Under the pieces are notes generated by a model. That model made no database searches. It had not been told where the DNA came from and saw nothing but the letters and a program-made list of their open reading frames with translations. Shown here piece after piece: positions 1 to 7,471 of a DNA stretch of 20,602 bases (its first letter is position 1; every line of letters begins with the position of its first letter). Source of the DNA: JBBRUG01 sp038247995 (lineage in GTDB: Bacteria; Chloroflexota; Chloroflexia; Chloroflexales; Chloroflexaceae). Both the position numbers and the translations under genes were made by a program. The stretch covers positions 1 through 20,602 of the forward strand of contig JBBRUG010000068.1 in NCBI GenBank assembly GCA_038247995.1, given 5' to 3'.

Positions 1-47
1 AACGAACTGACGACTGTTAGACTGCTAAACTGATCCAGGAGAAGAGC

Positions 48-2021
48 ATGAGTGACCCTAAGCCCGATACAACGACGCGCACAGGCGTGCGTCAGGTGGA
101 GTACGTGCGTGGCCTCGATGCAGGTGCGCCAACCGGGCCGATCGAGCAGCGTTGGGATAAACATCGCTTTGAGATGAAACTGGTGAACCCGGCCAATCGA
201 CGGCGTTATTCGGTGATTGTGGTTGGCTCCGGCCTCGCCGGTGGCGCTGCTGCGGCTACCCTCGGCGAGCAGGGCTATAACGTCAAGTGTTTTTGCTACC
301 AGGATAGCCCGCGCCGCGCTCACTCGATCGCCGCGCAGGGCGGGATCAATGCTGCGAAGAACTATCGCAACGACGGCGACAGCGTCTTCCGGCTTTTCTA
401 TGATACGGTTAAGGGCGGCGACTTCCGCGCCCGCGAAAGCAATGTGTATCGCCTTGCGCAGGTGTCGCTCAACATTATCGATCAGTGCGTCGCGCAGGGC
501 GTGCCCTTCGCCCGTGAGTATGGCGGTTACCTCGATAATCGCTCGTTCGGCGGCGCTCAGGTGAGCCGCACCTTCTATGCTCGCGGCCAGACGGGCCAGC
601 AGTTGCTGCTCGGCGCCTACCAGGCGCTTGCCCGCCAGATCGCTGCCGGCAGCGTCAAAATGCTCCCGCGCAATGAGATGCTCGACGTAGTCGTTATCAA
701 TGGGCGTGCACGCGGCATCATCACGCGCGATATGGTCACCGGCAAAATCGAGCGCCACGTCGCCGATGCGGTTGTGCTGGCCACCGGCGGTTATGGCAAT
801 GTGTTCTACCTGAGCACCAACGCCAAGGGTTGTAATACTACGGCGATCTGGCGCGCTCACCGCCGCGGCGCGTACTTCGGCAACCCCTGTTTCACGCAGA
901 TTCACCCGACCTGTATTCCCGTCACTGGCGACCACCAGAGCAAGCTCACCCTGATGAGCGAGTCGCTGCGCAACGACGGCCGGATCTGGGTGCCCAAGAA
1001 TACCGGTGATACCCGCCGCCCGGAGGACATTCCCGAGCGCGAGCGCGACTATTATCTCGAAGAGCGCTATCCCAGTTTCGGCAATCTTGTGCCGCGTGAC
1101 GTAGCCTCGCGCAATGCTAAGCAAGTCTGCGATGGTGGGCGCGGCGTCGGCCCCGGTGGCCTCGGGGTGTATCTCGACTTTGCGGACTCGATCAATCGCC
1201 TGGGTAAAGACAAGATCGTCGAGCGTTACGGCAACCTATTCGATATGTATGCCCAGATCACCGGCGAAAATCCATACACCTCGCCGATGCGGATCTACCC
1301 GGCTATCCACTACACAATGGGCGGTCTCTGGGTCGATTACAATCTTCAGTCCACTATCCCGGGTCTGTTTGTGGCCGGCGAGGCCAACTTCTCCGACCAC
1401 GGCGCGAACCGTCTTGGTGCATCGGCACTGATGCAGGGCCTCGCCGATGGCTACTTCGTGTTGCCCTACACGATCGCGAACTTCTTGGCCCAAACCAAGT
1501 CCGACAATCTGAGCACCGATCTACCCGAGTTTGCCGCCGCTGAGGAAGCGATCCACGGGCGCGTCAAGCAGTTGCTCAGCATCAACGGCAGGCGTACCGT
1601 CGACTCCTTCCACCGCGAATTGGGTAAAATTATGTGGGACGAGTGTGGCATGGGCCGCAACGAAGCCGGATTGCGTCGGGCGCTCCAGCGCATCCCTGAA
1701 CTGCGCGAGGAGTTCTGGCAGAATGTGAACGTGCCCGGTTCGGGTGATGAAATGAACCAGAGCCTGGAGAAAGCCGGTCGCGTTGCCGACTTCTTCGAAC
1801 TTGGCGAGTTGATGTGCATCGACGCGCTCCAGCGTACCGAGAGCTGTGGCGGCCACTTCCGCGAAGAAAGCCAGACCGCAGAGGGCGAGGCACTACGCGA
1901 CGATGAGAACTTCTCGTTTGTCTCGGCCTGGGGCTACACCGGCGATACCGCTAAACCCGAACTGCATAAAGAGCCGCTTGCGTTTGAGTATGTCAAGCCG
2001 AGCCAGCGCAGCTACAAGTAA
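48..2021 (+). CDS. sdhA: Succinate dehydrogenase/fumarate reductase flavoprotein subunit
   Basis: Catalytic FAD subunit that interconverts succinate and fumarate, as part of a membrane-bound complex of the TCA cycle or anaerobic fumarate reduction. The 657-aa protein has an FAD-binding GSGLAGG at residues 60-66 and the flavin-attachment stretch RRAHSIAAQGG with His92, the expected site of covalent FAD. Further family residues are His286 in QIHPTCIP, the catalytic-type Arg350 in LVPRDVASR, His421 in HYTMGGLW and Arg455 in HGANRLGAS. The length and the extra N-terminal stretch match the long flavoprotein type that pairs with a single multi-haem cytochrome b subunit rather than the E. coli type; this assignment is from memory. 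An AGGAGAAGAG ribosome site at 37-46 fixes the start. sdhB follows after 36 nt. The cytochrome b gene is not in the window and is expected upstream. Whether it works as dehydrogenase or reductase cannot be told from sequence. Confidence 0.96.
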   Translation: MSDPKPDTTTRTGVRQVEYVRGLDAGAPTGPIEQRWDKHRFEMKLVNPANRRRYSVIVVGSGLAGGAAAATLGEQGYNVKCFCYQDSPRRAHSIAAQGGINAAKNYRNDGDSVFRLFYDTVKGGDFRARESNVYRLAQVSLNIIDQCVAQGVPFAREYGGYLDNRSFGGAQVSRTFYARGQTGQQLLLGAYQALARQIAAGSVKMLPRNEMLDVVVINGRARGIITRDMVTGKIERHVADAVVLATGGYGNVFYLSTNAKGCNTTAIWRAHRRGAYFGNPCFTQIHPTCIPVTGDHQSKLTLMSESLRNDGRIWVPKNTGDTRRPEDIPERERDYYLEERYPSFGNLVPRDVASRNAKQVCDGGRGVGPGGLGVYLDFADSINRLGKDKIVERYGNLFDMYAQITGENPYTSPMRIYPAIHYTMGGLWVDYNLQSTIPGLFVAGEANFSDHGANRLGASALMQGLADGYFVLPYTIANFLAQTKSDNLSTDLPEFAAAEEAIHGRVKQLLSINGRRTVDSFHRELGKIMWDECGMGRNEAGLRRALQRIPELREEFWQNVNVPGSGDEMNQSLEKAGRVADFFELGELMCIDALQRTESCGGHFREESQTAEGEALRDDENFSFVSAWGYTGDTAKPELHKEPLAFEYVKPSQRSYK

Positions 2022-2057
2022 AGAATACGTCACGTCGGTCGTGACGGGAGATGGAAA

Positions 2058-2843
2058 ATGAAACTGACCCTCAAAGTCTGGCGCCAGAAGAGCGGTAAGA
2101 CGCCAGGCGAATTTAAAACCTACGACGCCCCCCATGTTAGTCCGGATATGTCGTTTCTGGAGATGTTGGACATAGTAAATGAGGATCTGATCCTCAAGAA
2201 TGAAGAGCCGATCGCCTTCGACCACGACTGTCGTGAGGGGATCTGCGGCATGTGCTCGCTGATGATTGACGGCGTGGCCCACGGGCCAAAGCAGGCGATC
2301 ACTACCTGCCAGTTGCACATGCGTACGTTTAAGGAAGGCGACATGATCACGATCGAGCCATGGCGCGCCGGCGCCTTCCCGATTATCAAGGATCTGGTCG
2401 TCGACCGTACATCGTTCGACCGAATCATCCAGTCGGGTGGTTATATTAGCGCCTCTACCGGTTCGTCCCCCGACGGCAACACCATTCAGGTGCCCAAGCC
2501 CGACGCCGACAAGTCGATGGACGCGGCGGCCTGCATCGGTTGCGGCGCCTGTGTGGCTGCCTGCCCGAACGCCTCGGCGATGCTCTTCACCGGCGCAAAA
2601 GTTGCCCACCTCGGCTTCCTGCCCCAGGGCCAGTCCGAGCGTTACCAGCGCGCAGTGAACATGGTTACGCAGATGGACGTGGAGGGTTTCGGCGGCTGCA
2701 CCAACATCGGCGAGTGTTCAGCCGTCTGTCCTAAAGAGATTAGCCTGGATGTAATCGCCCGGCTGAACCGCGACCTGATCGGCGCCTCGTTCCGCAACAT
2801 CGAGCCGAATGTGCGCCTGGATCCGACAGCGAAAGCCAGTTAA
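2058..2843 (+). CDS. sdhB: Succinate dehydrogenase/fumarate reductase iron-sulfur subunit
   Basis: Electron-transfer subunit that passes electrons between the FAD of SdhA and the quinone site of the membrane anchor. The 261-aa protein has an N-terminal plant-ferredoxin-like domain with [2Fe-2S] cysteines C58, C63, C66 and C84 (DCREGICGMC). The C-terminal domain carries CIGCGACVAACP (C159, C162, C165, C169) and CTNIGECSAVCP (C214, C220, C224), which is the arrangement for one [4Fe-4S] and one [3Fe-4S] cluster. All cluster ligands are present. The start is preceded by GGGAG at 2046-2050. It lies 36 nt after sdhA on the same strand, so the two are almost certainly co-transcribed. An 11-bp hairpin follows the stop directly. 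Confidence 0.96.
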   Translation: MKLTLKVWRQKSGKTPGEFKTYDAPHVSPDMSFLEMLDIVNEDLILKNEEPIAFDHDCREGICGMCSLMIDGVAHGPKQAITTCQLHMRTFKEGDMITIEPWRAGAFPIIKDLVVDRTSFDRIIQSGGYISASTGSSPDGNTIQVPKPDADKSMDAAACIGCGACVAACPNASAMLFTGAKVAHLGFLPQGQSERYQRAVNMVTQMDVEGFGGCTNIGECSAVCPKEISLDVIARLNRDLIGASFRNIEPNVRLDPTAKAS

Positions 2844-2849
2844 ACCGCA

Positions 2850-2888
2850 GATCAGGCTGGGTGTACACTTTGCGCGACCAGCCTGATC
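2850..2888. terminator. Hairpin between convergent sdhB and glycosyltransferase genes
   Basis: Perfect 11-bp inverted repeat: GATCAGGCTGG at 2850-2860 pairs with CCAGCCTGATC at 2878-2888 across a 17-nt loop. It starts 6 nt after the sdhB stop and its right arm overlaps the stop codon of the convergent glycosyltransferase. There is no T-tract on either strand, so it is either a weak bidirectional terminator or a 3'-end stabilising hairpin. Confidence 0.55.
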
Positions 2889-4038
2889 AAACCCCATGTT
2901 CTTCCAAGACCCGCACCGTCTCCTCTGCTACCTTTTGATACGAAAAGTGCGCCGCCTGGGCAAATCCACGCGCCCGCAGGTCGGCGCGTAAGTTGCTATC
3001 ACCGAGCAAGCGACTGATGGCGGCTGCCCAGCCCACGACGTCGTCGGGGGCGACGCGCAGTGCTGCTGTGCCCACTACTTCGGGTAGGCTGCTTGCGTCA
3101 CTCACCACCACCGGCGCTCCACAGGCCATTGCTTCCAGAGGCGGTAAACCAAAGCCCTCATAGCGCGAAGGAAAGGCGAACACCGTACAGGCACGGTAGA
3201 GCAACGGTCCATCGGCTGTCGGTACATCGATCCGGCGCAATGTTGGACCGAGCTCCAGATCGGCACTCAATGCATCTAGATCAGGAAAGAGCCGCCGATC
3301 ATTGCCGAGCGCCCGCCCAGCGATTGCCAGTGTCGCATTGGCACTGCGCGAACGCAGCAGCGCAAAGGCGCGTAGCAGTGTCGGCACATTTTTGCGTGCG
3401 TCGAGCCCGCCGACATAGTAGACGAACGGCTCGTGCAGGCCATAGCGCTGCGCCACTTCAGCACGGGCCTCCGTCGCATCGTCGGGACGGTACTGATCGC
3501 CGGCGGCCAGTAGGATCGGTGTGATGCGCTCGGCAGGGAGATCTAGTTGGGCCACAATGTCGGCACGACTACGGGCTGAAAAGGTGAGTACGTGGGCACT
3601 GCCGTGTACAGCCCGACTCACCAGGCGCAAATAGGCGCGCACATGGAGCTTACCGCGATATTCCGGCAGCAGCAGCGGAATAATATCGCCCACAGTTGTT
3701 ACCACCGGCACCGGAGCACGCAGTGGCGGTGCAAAGTAGGGCACGAAAATCACATTGGGTCGGGCGCGCCGGGTCAGGCGCTGCGCCGCTTGAGGCAGGG
3801 CAACTTGCTCGAAGTAGAGCTTGGCCAGGTTCGCATTGATCCGATCAAACGGCGTACGCAGATCGAGGGCTTCAACGCCCGCCGGCAATGCTGGCCCAGG
3901 CCCATCGATCGCCGGACGCAGCAGCACATAACGATGCTGCGGCGCAACGTGCGGCAACCAACGCAACAGGCCATGCAGGTATTGACCGCTCCCCACATTG
4001 GGCTGGCTCCAAAAGCTCCCGCTTATGAGCACCTGCAC
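2887..4038 (-). CDS. GT4-family glycosyltransferase
   Basis: Transfers a sugar from a nucleotide-sugar donor, probably during synthesis of an envelope polysaccharide or glycolipid; donor and acceptor are unknown. The 383-aa product has the two-domain GT-B layout. The N-terminal part opens with MQVLISGSFW and a glycine-rich VGSGQY. The C-terminal part has a VYYVGGLDARKN donor-domain entry near residue 210, and the EX7E motif YEGFGLPPLEAMACGAP with E294 and E302, typical of retaining GT4 enzymes. I chose the GTG at 4038 because GGGAG lies 7 nt before it; a longer reading from GTG 4056 adds six residues unlike a GT N-terminus. It is about 190 nt downstream of the TrmH-type gene on the same strand, and that gap holds a strong ribosome site in front of a three-codon ORF (see findings). 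Confidence 0.88.
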   Translation of the reverse strand: MQVLISGSFWSQPNVGSGQYLHGLLRWLPHVAPQHRYVLLRPAIDGPGPALPAGVEALDLRTPFDRINANLAKLYFEQVALPQAAQRLTRRARPNVIFVPYFAPPLRAPVPVVTTVGDIIPLLLPEYRGKLHVRAYLRLVSRAVHGSAHVLTFSARSRADIVAQLDLPAERITPILLAAGDQYRPDDATEARAEVAQRYGLHEPFVYYVGGLDARKNVPTLLRAFALLRSRSANATLAIAGRALGNDRRLFPDLDALSADLELGPTLRRIDVPTADGPLLYRACTVFAFPSRYEGFGLPPLEAMACGAPVVVSDASSLPEVVGTAALRVAPDDVVGWAAAISRLLGDSNLRADLRARGFAQAAHFSYQKVAEETVRVLEEHGV

Positions 4039-4228
4039 AACCACGCTCCCGCCCACGGCTTGCGGCCGATAGCACTACTTGATAGCTTAAATCTTCACGC
4101 TTCCTCCTATAGTAGCACCAGTTGGTTCCGGCGCGGTAACAGACGCAATATCCTGATTTAAAAGCCCTTTGCCGCCGAACATCCGGCTTATGGGGTGCGC
4201 TGGATTCTCGATCAACAACTGGAATGCC
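4039..4228 (-). other. Spacer upstream of GT4 gene with SD-led three-codon ORF
   Basis: Non-coding gap between the methyltransferase stop and the glycosyltransferase start. On the minus strand it holds the best Shine-Dalgarno in the area (AGGAGG, plus positions 4103-4108), then GTG-AAG-ATT-TAA at 4098-4087. This mini-ORF is in frame with the glycosyltransferase but is closed by TAA and then TAG. A possible -10-like TACTAT lies just before the ribosome site. No clear -35 box or terminator was seen. Confidence 0.45.
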
Positions 4229-5014
4229 CTACTCGTTGCGCACTAACTCGTAAAGCATGATGCCGGTGGCCACAGCGAGATTCAGCGAGTCGCTGCGGCC
4301 ATACATTGGAATACGCACGATAAGATCGCATTGCTCGGCTAGTTCCATGCTGAGCCCCTGGCGTTCGCTGCCCATCAGCAGCACTAGCGGTGTAGGATAG
4401 GCGCCGGATCGATAATCGCGCGGCGCCCTATCGGATGTGCCCACAAAGACTGCACCCTGCGTTGCCTTCCAGGCAAGCAGTTCGACCGCTGTGGTGCGTA
4501 CCAGTTGCCGACTGAATGTCGCCCCCATCGCTGCCCGCAGAGCCTCAGGATCGTACGGGTCGGCGGTGTGGCCCACCAACATGACGCCGTCGGCCCCCAC
4601 AGCATCGGCAGTGCGCAGGATTGTGCCGAGATTGCCTGGATCGGCGATTGCATCCAGGGCGATCCAGCCCGGCCCGCGTTCAAGCGTGACAGCCTCTAAC
4701 GCCTGCCAGCGTTGACGGATCACGGCAGCGAGACCCTGCGGCCCCTCTTTTTGCGCCAGCGTGGCAAACACCGCCGCCGACACCTCAATCAGGCCTGTGC
4801 CGGCCTGAACTGCCTCGGCGACCAACGCGTCGGCAAAGGCGCTGCGCAGCAATTCCGGGGCGACGATCAGCGTTTCCACTGCTGCGCCAAGCTGAAGCGC
4901 CTCACCGACCAGGCGAATACCTTCCACCAGTGCCAGGCCGGTAGCATCACGTTCTTTGCGTTGGCGCAGCGCGCGGATCGCCTTGATGCTCGGATTAGCC
5001 GTGCTCGTGATCAT
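4229..5014 (-). CDS. TrmH/SpoU-family RNA 2'-O-ribose methyltransferase
   Basis: SAM-dependent SPOUT enzyme that methylates a ribose 2'-OH in rRNA or tRNA; the exact target nucleotide cannot be assigned. Length is 261 aa. Residues 1-100 form the substrate-binding domain typical of the YsgA/TsnR/RlmB group (SIKAIRALRQRKERD, then ALVEGIRLVGEAL). The SPOUT domain shows the three family motifs: motif 1 ADPGNLGTILRTADAVGA (N128, R134), motif 2 LLMGSERQGLS (E217) and motif 3 IPMYGRSDSLNLAVATG (residues 235-251), which forms the trefoil-knot SAM site. The ATG overlaps the citrate synthase stop as ATGA, indicating translational coupling. A housekeeping RNA enzyme is a common passenger in such operons and need not relate to citrate metabolism. 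Confidence 0.9.
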   Translation of the reverse strand: MITSTANPSIKAIRALRQRKERDATGLALVEGIRLVGEALQLGAAVETLIVAPELLRSAFADALVAEAVQAGTGLIEVSAAVFATLAQKEGPQGLAAVIRQRWQALEAVTLERGPGWIALDAIADPGNLGTILRTADAVGADGVMLVGHTADPYDPEALRAAMGATFSRQLVRTTAVELLAWKATQGAVFVGTSDRAPRDYRSGAYPTPLVLLMGSERQGLSMELAEQCDLIVRIPMYGRSDSLNLAVATGIMLYELVRNE

Positions 5015-6150
5015 CGGGCGGCCAACGGGACAAACGAGCGCGGCGCCGGGCCGATATATTCTGCCTCAGGGCGAACCAACCTGCTCACAGCCAATTGTTC
5101 GCGGATATGGGCCACCCAACCCGGCAGGCGGGCAAGGGCAAAGGCCGGCGTGAAGCAGTCGAGCGGAAGTCCGAGTTGATCGAGGAGCGGCGCGCTATAA
5201 AATTCCACATTTGGGTAGAGCGTGCGGGCCTGGAAGTGCGGATGGTTCAGCACATATGCAGCTACCGCTTCGGCGACGGCGTGGCCCTGCGCGGTGCTAT
5301 CGGGGCGCTCCGCAAGCGCTGCCGAATGTCGGCGCAACAGATTCACGCGTGGATCTGAGGTGCGATAGATGCGATGTCCAACGCCCATCAGGCGCTCCTT
5401 GCGCGCCAAGAGCGCTTCAACTTCGGCCGGTGCGCGTTCGGGATCGCCAATCGCCAGAAAGGTGCGCATGGCCATTTCGTTCGCCCCGCCGTGCGCCACC
5501 CCTTTGAGCGCCGCTAACGCTGCATCGATTGCAGCATACAGATCATTTTGGGCGCTGGCGACAATGCGGGCTACAAAGGTAGAAACATTCAAGCCGTGTT
5601 CGGCCAGCAGCACCATATAGGTGTTCAGCGCCGCCGTTTCGCATGAGCCGGGTTTTGTGCCGTGGAAGGCGTAGAGGACTGCCTCGGCGTGGCTCAGGTC
5701 CGATGGTGGATCGACCGGCTCTTGCCCATTACGCAGCCGAGCCCAGGCCGCCAGTAGCAACGGTGCTTTCGCTGTTAGGCGCAAACCGTCAGCCAGAAGC
5801 GTTTCGGCGCGCATAATTCCCGGTGTGTGGATGCCGGTCAGTAAGCTTACTGCGGCGCGTAGCGCGTCCAATGCGTGCCCCTGTTTCGGCAGCGCATAGA
5901 CCAGTTCAAGCTCGGCTGCACTGAGATGGCGTTCGGCGGTAAGGGCGCCTTGCAGCTCCGCGAGTTGCCCCGCCGTGGGAAGTTCGCCATACCAGAGCAG
6001 ATGGAGCACCTCTTCCCAAAGCGCGCCCTCAGCCAGTTCCTGCACACTATACCCACAATAGCTTAGCCGCCCGGCCAACCCATCGATCTGACCGAGTTGC
6101 GTCTGTGCGACCACCGTTCCATCGAGCCCCAGGCTTACTATGGCACTCAT
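5011..6150 (-). CDS. Citrate synthase (citrate/2-methylcitrate synthase family)
   Basis: Condenses oxaloacetate with acetyl-CoA (or propionyl-CoA in methylcitrate synthases) as entry to the TCA cycle. The protein has 379 aa from MSAIVSLGLDG. I chose this start because AAAGGAG at 6157-6163 sits 6 nt upstream of it; a longer reading from 6219 runs through the promoter. Family features are SLLTGIHTPG, the substrate region LAEHGLNVSTFVARI (around 182-196), catalytic His220 in HGGANEMAM, His259 in GVGHRIYRTSDPR, and the C-terminal LPGWVAHIREQL. The third catalytic position, normally Asp in NVDFYS, is Glu316 here (NVEFYS). The spacing YSVQELAE...ALWEEVLHLLWYGELPT is standard. The last 4 nt overlap the methyltransferase gene. 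Transcription probably starts from a TTGACA-18-TATGCT promoter overlapped by a large palindrome. Confidence 0.92.
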   Translation of the reverse strand: MSAIVSLGLDGTVVAQTQLGQIDGLAGRLSYCGYSVQELAEGALWEEVLHLLWYGELPTAGQLAELQGALTAERHLSAAELELVYALPKQGHALDALRAAVSLLTGIHTPGIMRAETLLADGLRLTAKAPLLLAAWARLRNGQEPVDPPSDLSHAEAVLYAFHGTKPGSCETAALNTYMVLLAEHGLNVSTFVARIVASAQNDLYAAIDAALAALKGVAHGGANEMAMRTFLAIGDPERAPAEVEALLARKERLMGVGHRIYRTSDPRVNLLRRHSAALAERPDSTAQGHAVAEAVAAYVLNHPHFQARTLYPNVEFYSAPLLDQLGLPLDCFTPAFALARLPGWVAHIREQLAVSRLVRPEAEYIGPAPRSFVPLAAR

Positions 6151-6189
6151 TATCGGCTCCTTTCCGCCAGCCGTATTGTTCACAGCAGC

Positions 6190-6219
6190 AGCATAGCACG
6201 CCCCCCCGGCAATTGTCAA
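6190..6219 (-). promoter_or_regulatory. Sigma-70 promoter of citrate synthase operon
   Basis: On the minus strand, TTGACA (6219-6214), an 18-nt spacer and TATGCT (6195-6190) form a good vegetative promoter. The expected start near 6183 gives a leader of about 33 nt to the ATG at 6150, containing the AAAGGAG ribosome site. The -35 box is the left end of the 36-bp palindrome. Confidence 0.7.
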
Positions 6220-6250
6220 TATATGTCGATTTGTATCGACATATATTGAC
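6215..6250. promoter_or_regulatory. Perfect 16+16 bp palindromic operator between divergent promoters
   Basis: GTCAATATATGTCGAT (6215-6230) is followed by TTGT and then its exact reverse complement ATCGACATATATTGAC (6235-6250). The dyad is AT-rich inside a GC-rich genome and lies exactly between two divergent genes. Its outer ends form the -35 boxes of both promoters, so a dimer or tetramer bound here would be expected to block or remodel both. It could fold as a cruciform but lies upstream of both predicted starts, so it is DNA-level rather than an RNA terminator. The protein that binds it is not shown by sequence; the adjacent HTH protein is the obvious candidate. Confidence 0.85.
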
Positions 6251-6274
6251 GGGGCGGGCGGGAACAGGTATACT
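6246..6274 (+). promoter_or_regulatory. Sigma-70 promoter of the HTH gene
   Basis: TTGACG (6246-6251), a 17-nt spacer and TATACT (6269-6274) match the consensus promoter closely. The start near 6281 gives a leader of about 28 nt to the ATG at 6309. The -35 box is the right end of the palindrome. Confidence 0.75.
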
Positions 6275-6308
6275 GCATCCAGTTGGCTGTATGGCAGGCA
6301 GGAGGGTT

Positions 6309-6623
6309 ATGGTCGAGCTCGACGGTGAAGAATATTTGAATGTCGCCGAGGCGACGGCACTGCTCGGCGTTAAGCCGGCGACGCTGTATACGTATGTCAG
6401 CCGGGGCGTACTACGGAGTTATCGGCAGGCGGTTGGGCGCCAGCGCCTCTACCGGCGCGCCGATGTTGCGGCGTTGCTGGCGCTGCGCACCGATGCAGTG
6501 GAAGCAGCGCCGCAAGCTGTATATGAAGAGCGGGTAGCCTATACCCCCAAGGGCGCCGACGATGATCGTACGCTCCGCAATGTCGATCTGCCCAATGTTG
6601 AAACCTGGGCAGGTGATCACTAA
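6309..6623 (+). CDS. Small helix-turn-helix (MerR/excisionase-type) DNA-binding protein
   Basis: A 104-aa protein whose first 57 residues form an HTH_17/excisionase-like winged helix: EYLNVAEATALLGVKPATLYTYVSRGVLRS followed by GRQRLYRRADVAALLAL. The C-terminal 45 residues (EERVAYTPKGADDDRTLRNVDLPNVETW) are unrecognised and may bind an effector or a partner. The LYTYVSRG style closely resembles the HTH domain that, as I recall, is fused to the N-terminus of some proteobacterial citrate synthases; here it is a separate, divergently transcribed gene. The start at 6309 has AGGAGG at 6300-6305, though the spacing is short (3 nt); ATG 6291 (six more residues) is possible but has no ribosome site. 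Probable autoregulator and regulator of citrate synthase through the palindrome (inference). Confidence 0.8.
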   Translation: MVELDGEEYLNVAEATALLGVKPATLYTYVSRGVLRSYRQAVGRQRLYRRADVAALLALRTDAVEAAPQAVYEERVAYTPKGADDDRTLRNVDLPNVETWAGDH

Positions 6624-6641
6624 TTGCCTTTTACATTGGCA

Positions 6642-7358
6642 TTACGCCCGTCCATACACCGGGATCGCGGCACCGCTGATGATCCGGGCCTCCGGCCCAA
6701 CCAGAAAGCGGATTACGGCGGCGATCTCGGCCGGCGTGACCCAACGCTCGTGATCGGCCTTGGGCATGCTTTTCCGGTTCGCTGGGGTGTCGATGACACT
6801 TGGTAAAATGGCATTGACGGTAATGAACTCGTCGCGGAGTTCGGCGGCCAGCGCTTCGGTAAGTTGAAGGATCGCCCGCTTGGACGCCGCATAAGCTGCG
6901 ACGTTCTTTCCTGAATCGGTCGCGGTTCGTGAGCTGATATTTACAATTGAGCCACCACCACGGGCAATCATGTGAGGGATCGCGGCGGCGCAACTGACTA
7001 CACTTGTCTTCAGGTTGAGCGCCAATTGTTCTTCCCAGATCGCCCAGCCCGCCTTGTGAACCGGCTTGCCGCCGCCAAAGCCGCCCGCAATGTTGATTAG
7101 AATATCGATTCCGCCTTGGTCGGCGGCAATCTGGTTGACATAGTCCTGCACTGCTGCTTCGTCGGTCAGGTCGACTTCGGCACCGCTCAAGGGCGCATCC
7201 GCCGGCAAGTTTAGTTTCTCGCGCAAGCTCTTTAGTTCATCCTGGTCGCGCATCGGCACTGCTACCGTTGCGCCGGCGGCGAGCAGTTCTGCGACAACCG
7301 CGCTGCCTAGCCCGCCGGTGCCGCCGGTGATGATCGCGATTTTGTTCTTTAAGCTCAT
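6642..7358 (-). CDS. SDR-family NAD(P)-dependent oxidoreductase
   Basis: Classical short-chain dehydrogenase/reductase, soluble, 238 aa; the substrate is unknown. The Rossmann cofactor motif is TGGTGGLG (residues 11-18). NIAGG at 89-93 is the family NNAG variant, Asn115 is in LALNLKTS, the catalytic Ser is in IVNISSRTA (142/143), and YAASK gives Tyr156 and Lys160. The complete Asn-Ser-Tyr-Lys tetrad predicts an active enzyme. Arg37 after the second beta strand (VPMRDQDEL) suggests NADP(H) preference, which is a weak inference. The ATG at 7358 has AGAGGG just upstream; a reading from 7400 adds a non-family N-terminus. The gene converges with the HTH gene, 18 nt apart, and lies 203 nt downstream of the acylase. 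Confidence 0.9.
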   Translation of the reverse strand: MSLKNKIAIITGGTGGLGSAVVAELLAAGATVAVPMRDQDELKSLREKLNLPADAPLSGAEVDLTDEAAVQDYVNQIAADQGGIDILINIAGGFGGGKPVHKAGWAIWEEQLALNLKTSVVSCAAAIPHMIARGGGSIVNISSRTATDSGKNVAAYAASKRAILQLTEALAAELRDEFITVNAILPSVIDTPANRKSMPKADHERWVTPAEIAAVIRFLVGPEARIISGAAIPVYGRA

Positions 7359-7471
7359 ACAGCCCTCTTTCTGGTAGTTGAATGAAGGACGAAAGCCCAA
7401 CGACCACTGCCGGTCGTCGCCAATGTGTCACTTTTGTCTTGCGCCGTTTGTTCTTTGAGCTATAGCTATGG

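Noticed and set aside
1..47. C-terminus of an upstream membrane-anchor gene (sdhC)
   Set aside because: No convincing membrane-protein reading ends here; the stretch looks like a spacer with ACTG-type short repeats before the sdhA ribosome site.
1893..2609. 238-codon minus-strand open frame across sdhA/sdhB
   Set aside because: Antisense to proven sdhA and sdhB coding sequence; no family motifs and a GC-rich genome makes long antisense frames common.
6215..6250. Rho-independent terminator
   Set aside because: The palindrome lies upstream of both predicted transcription starts, has no T-tract and overlaps -35 boxes, so an operator is the better reading.
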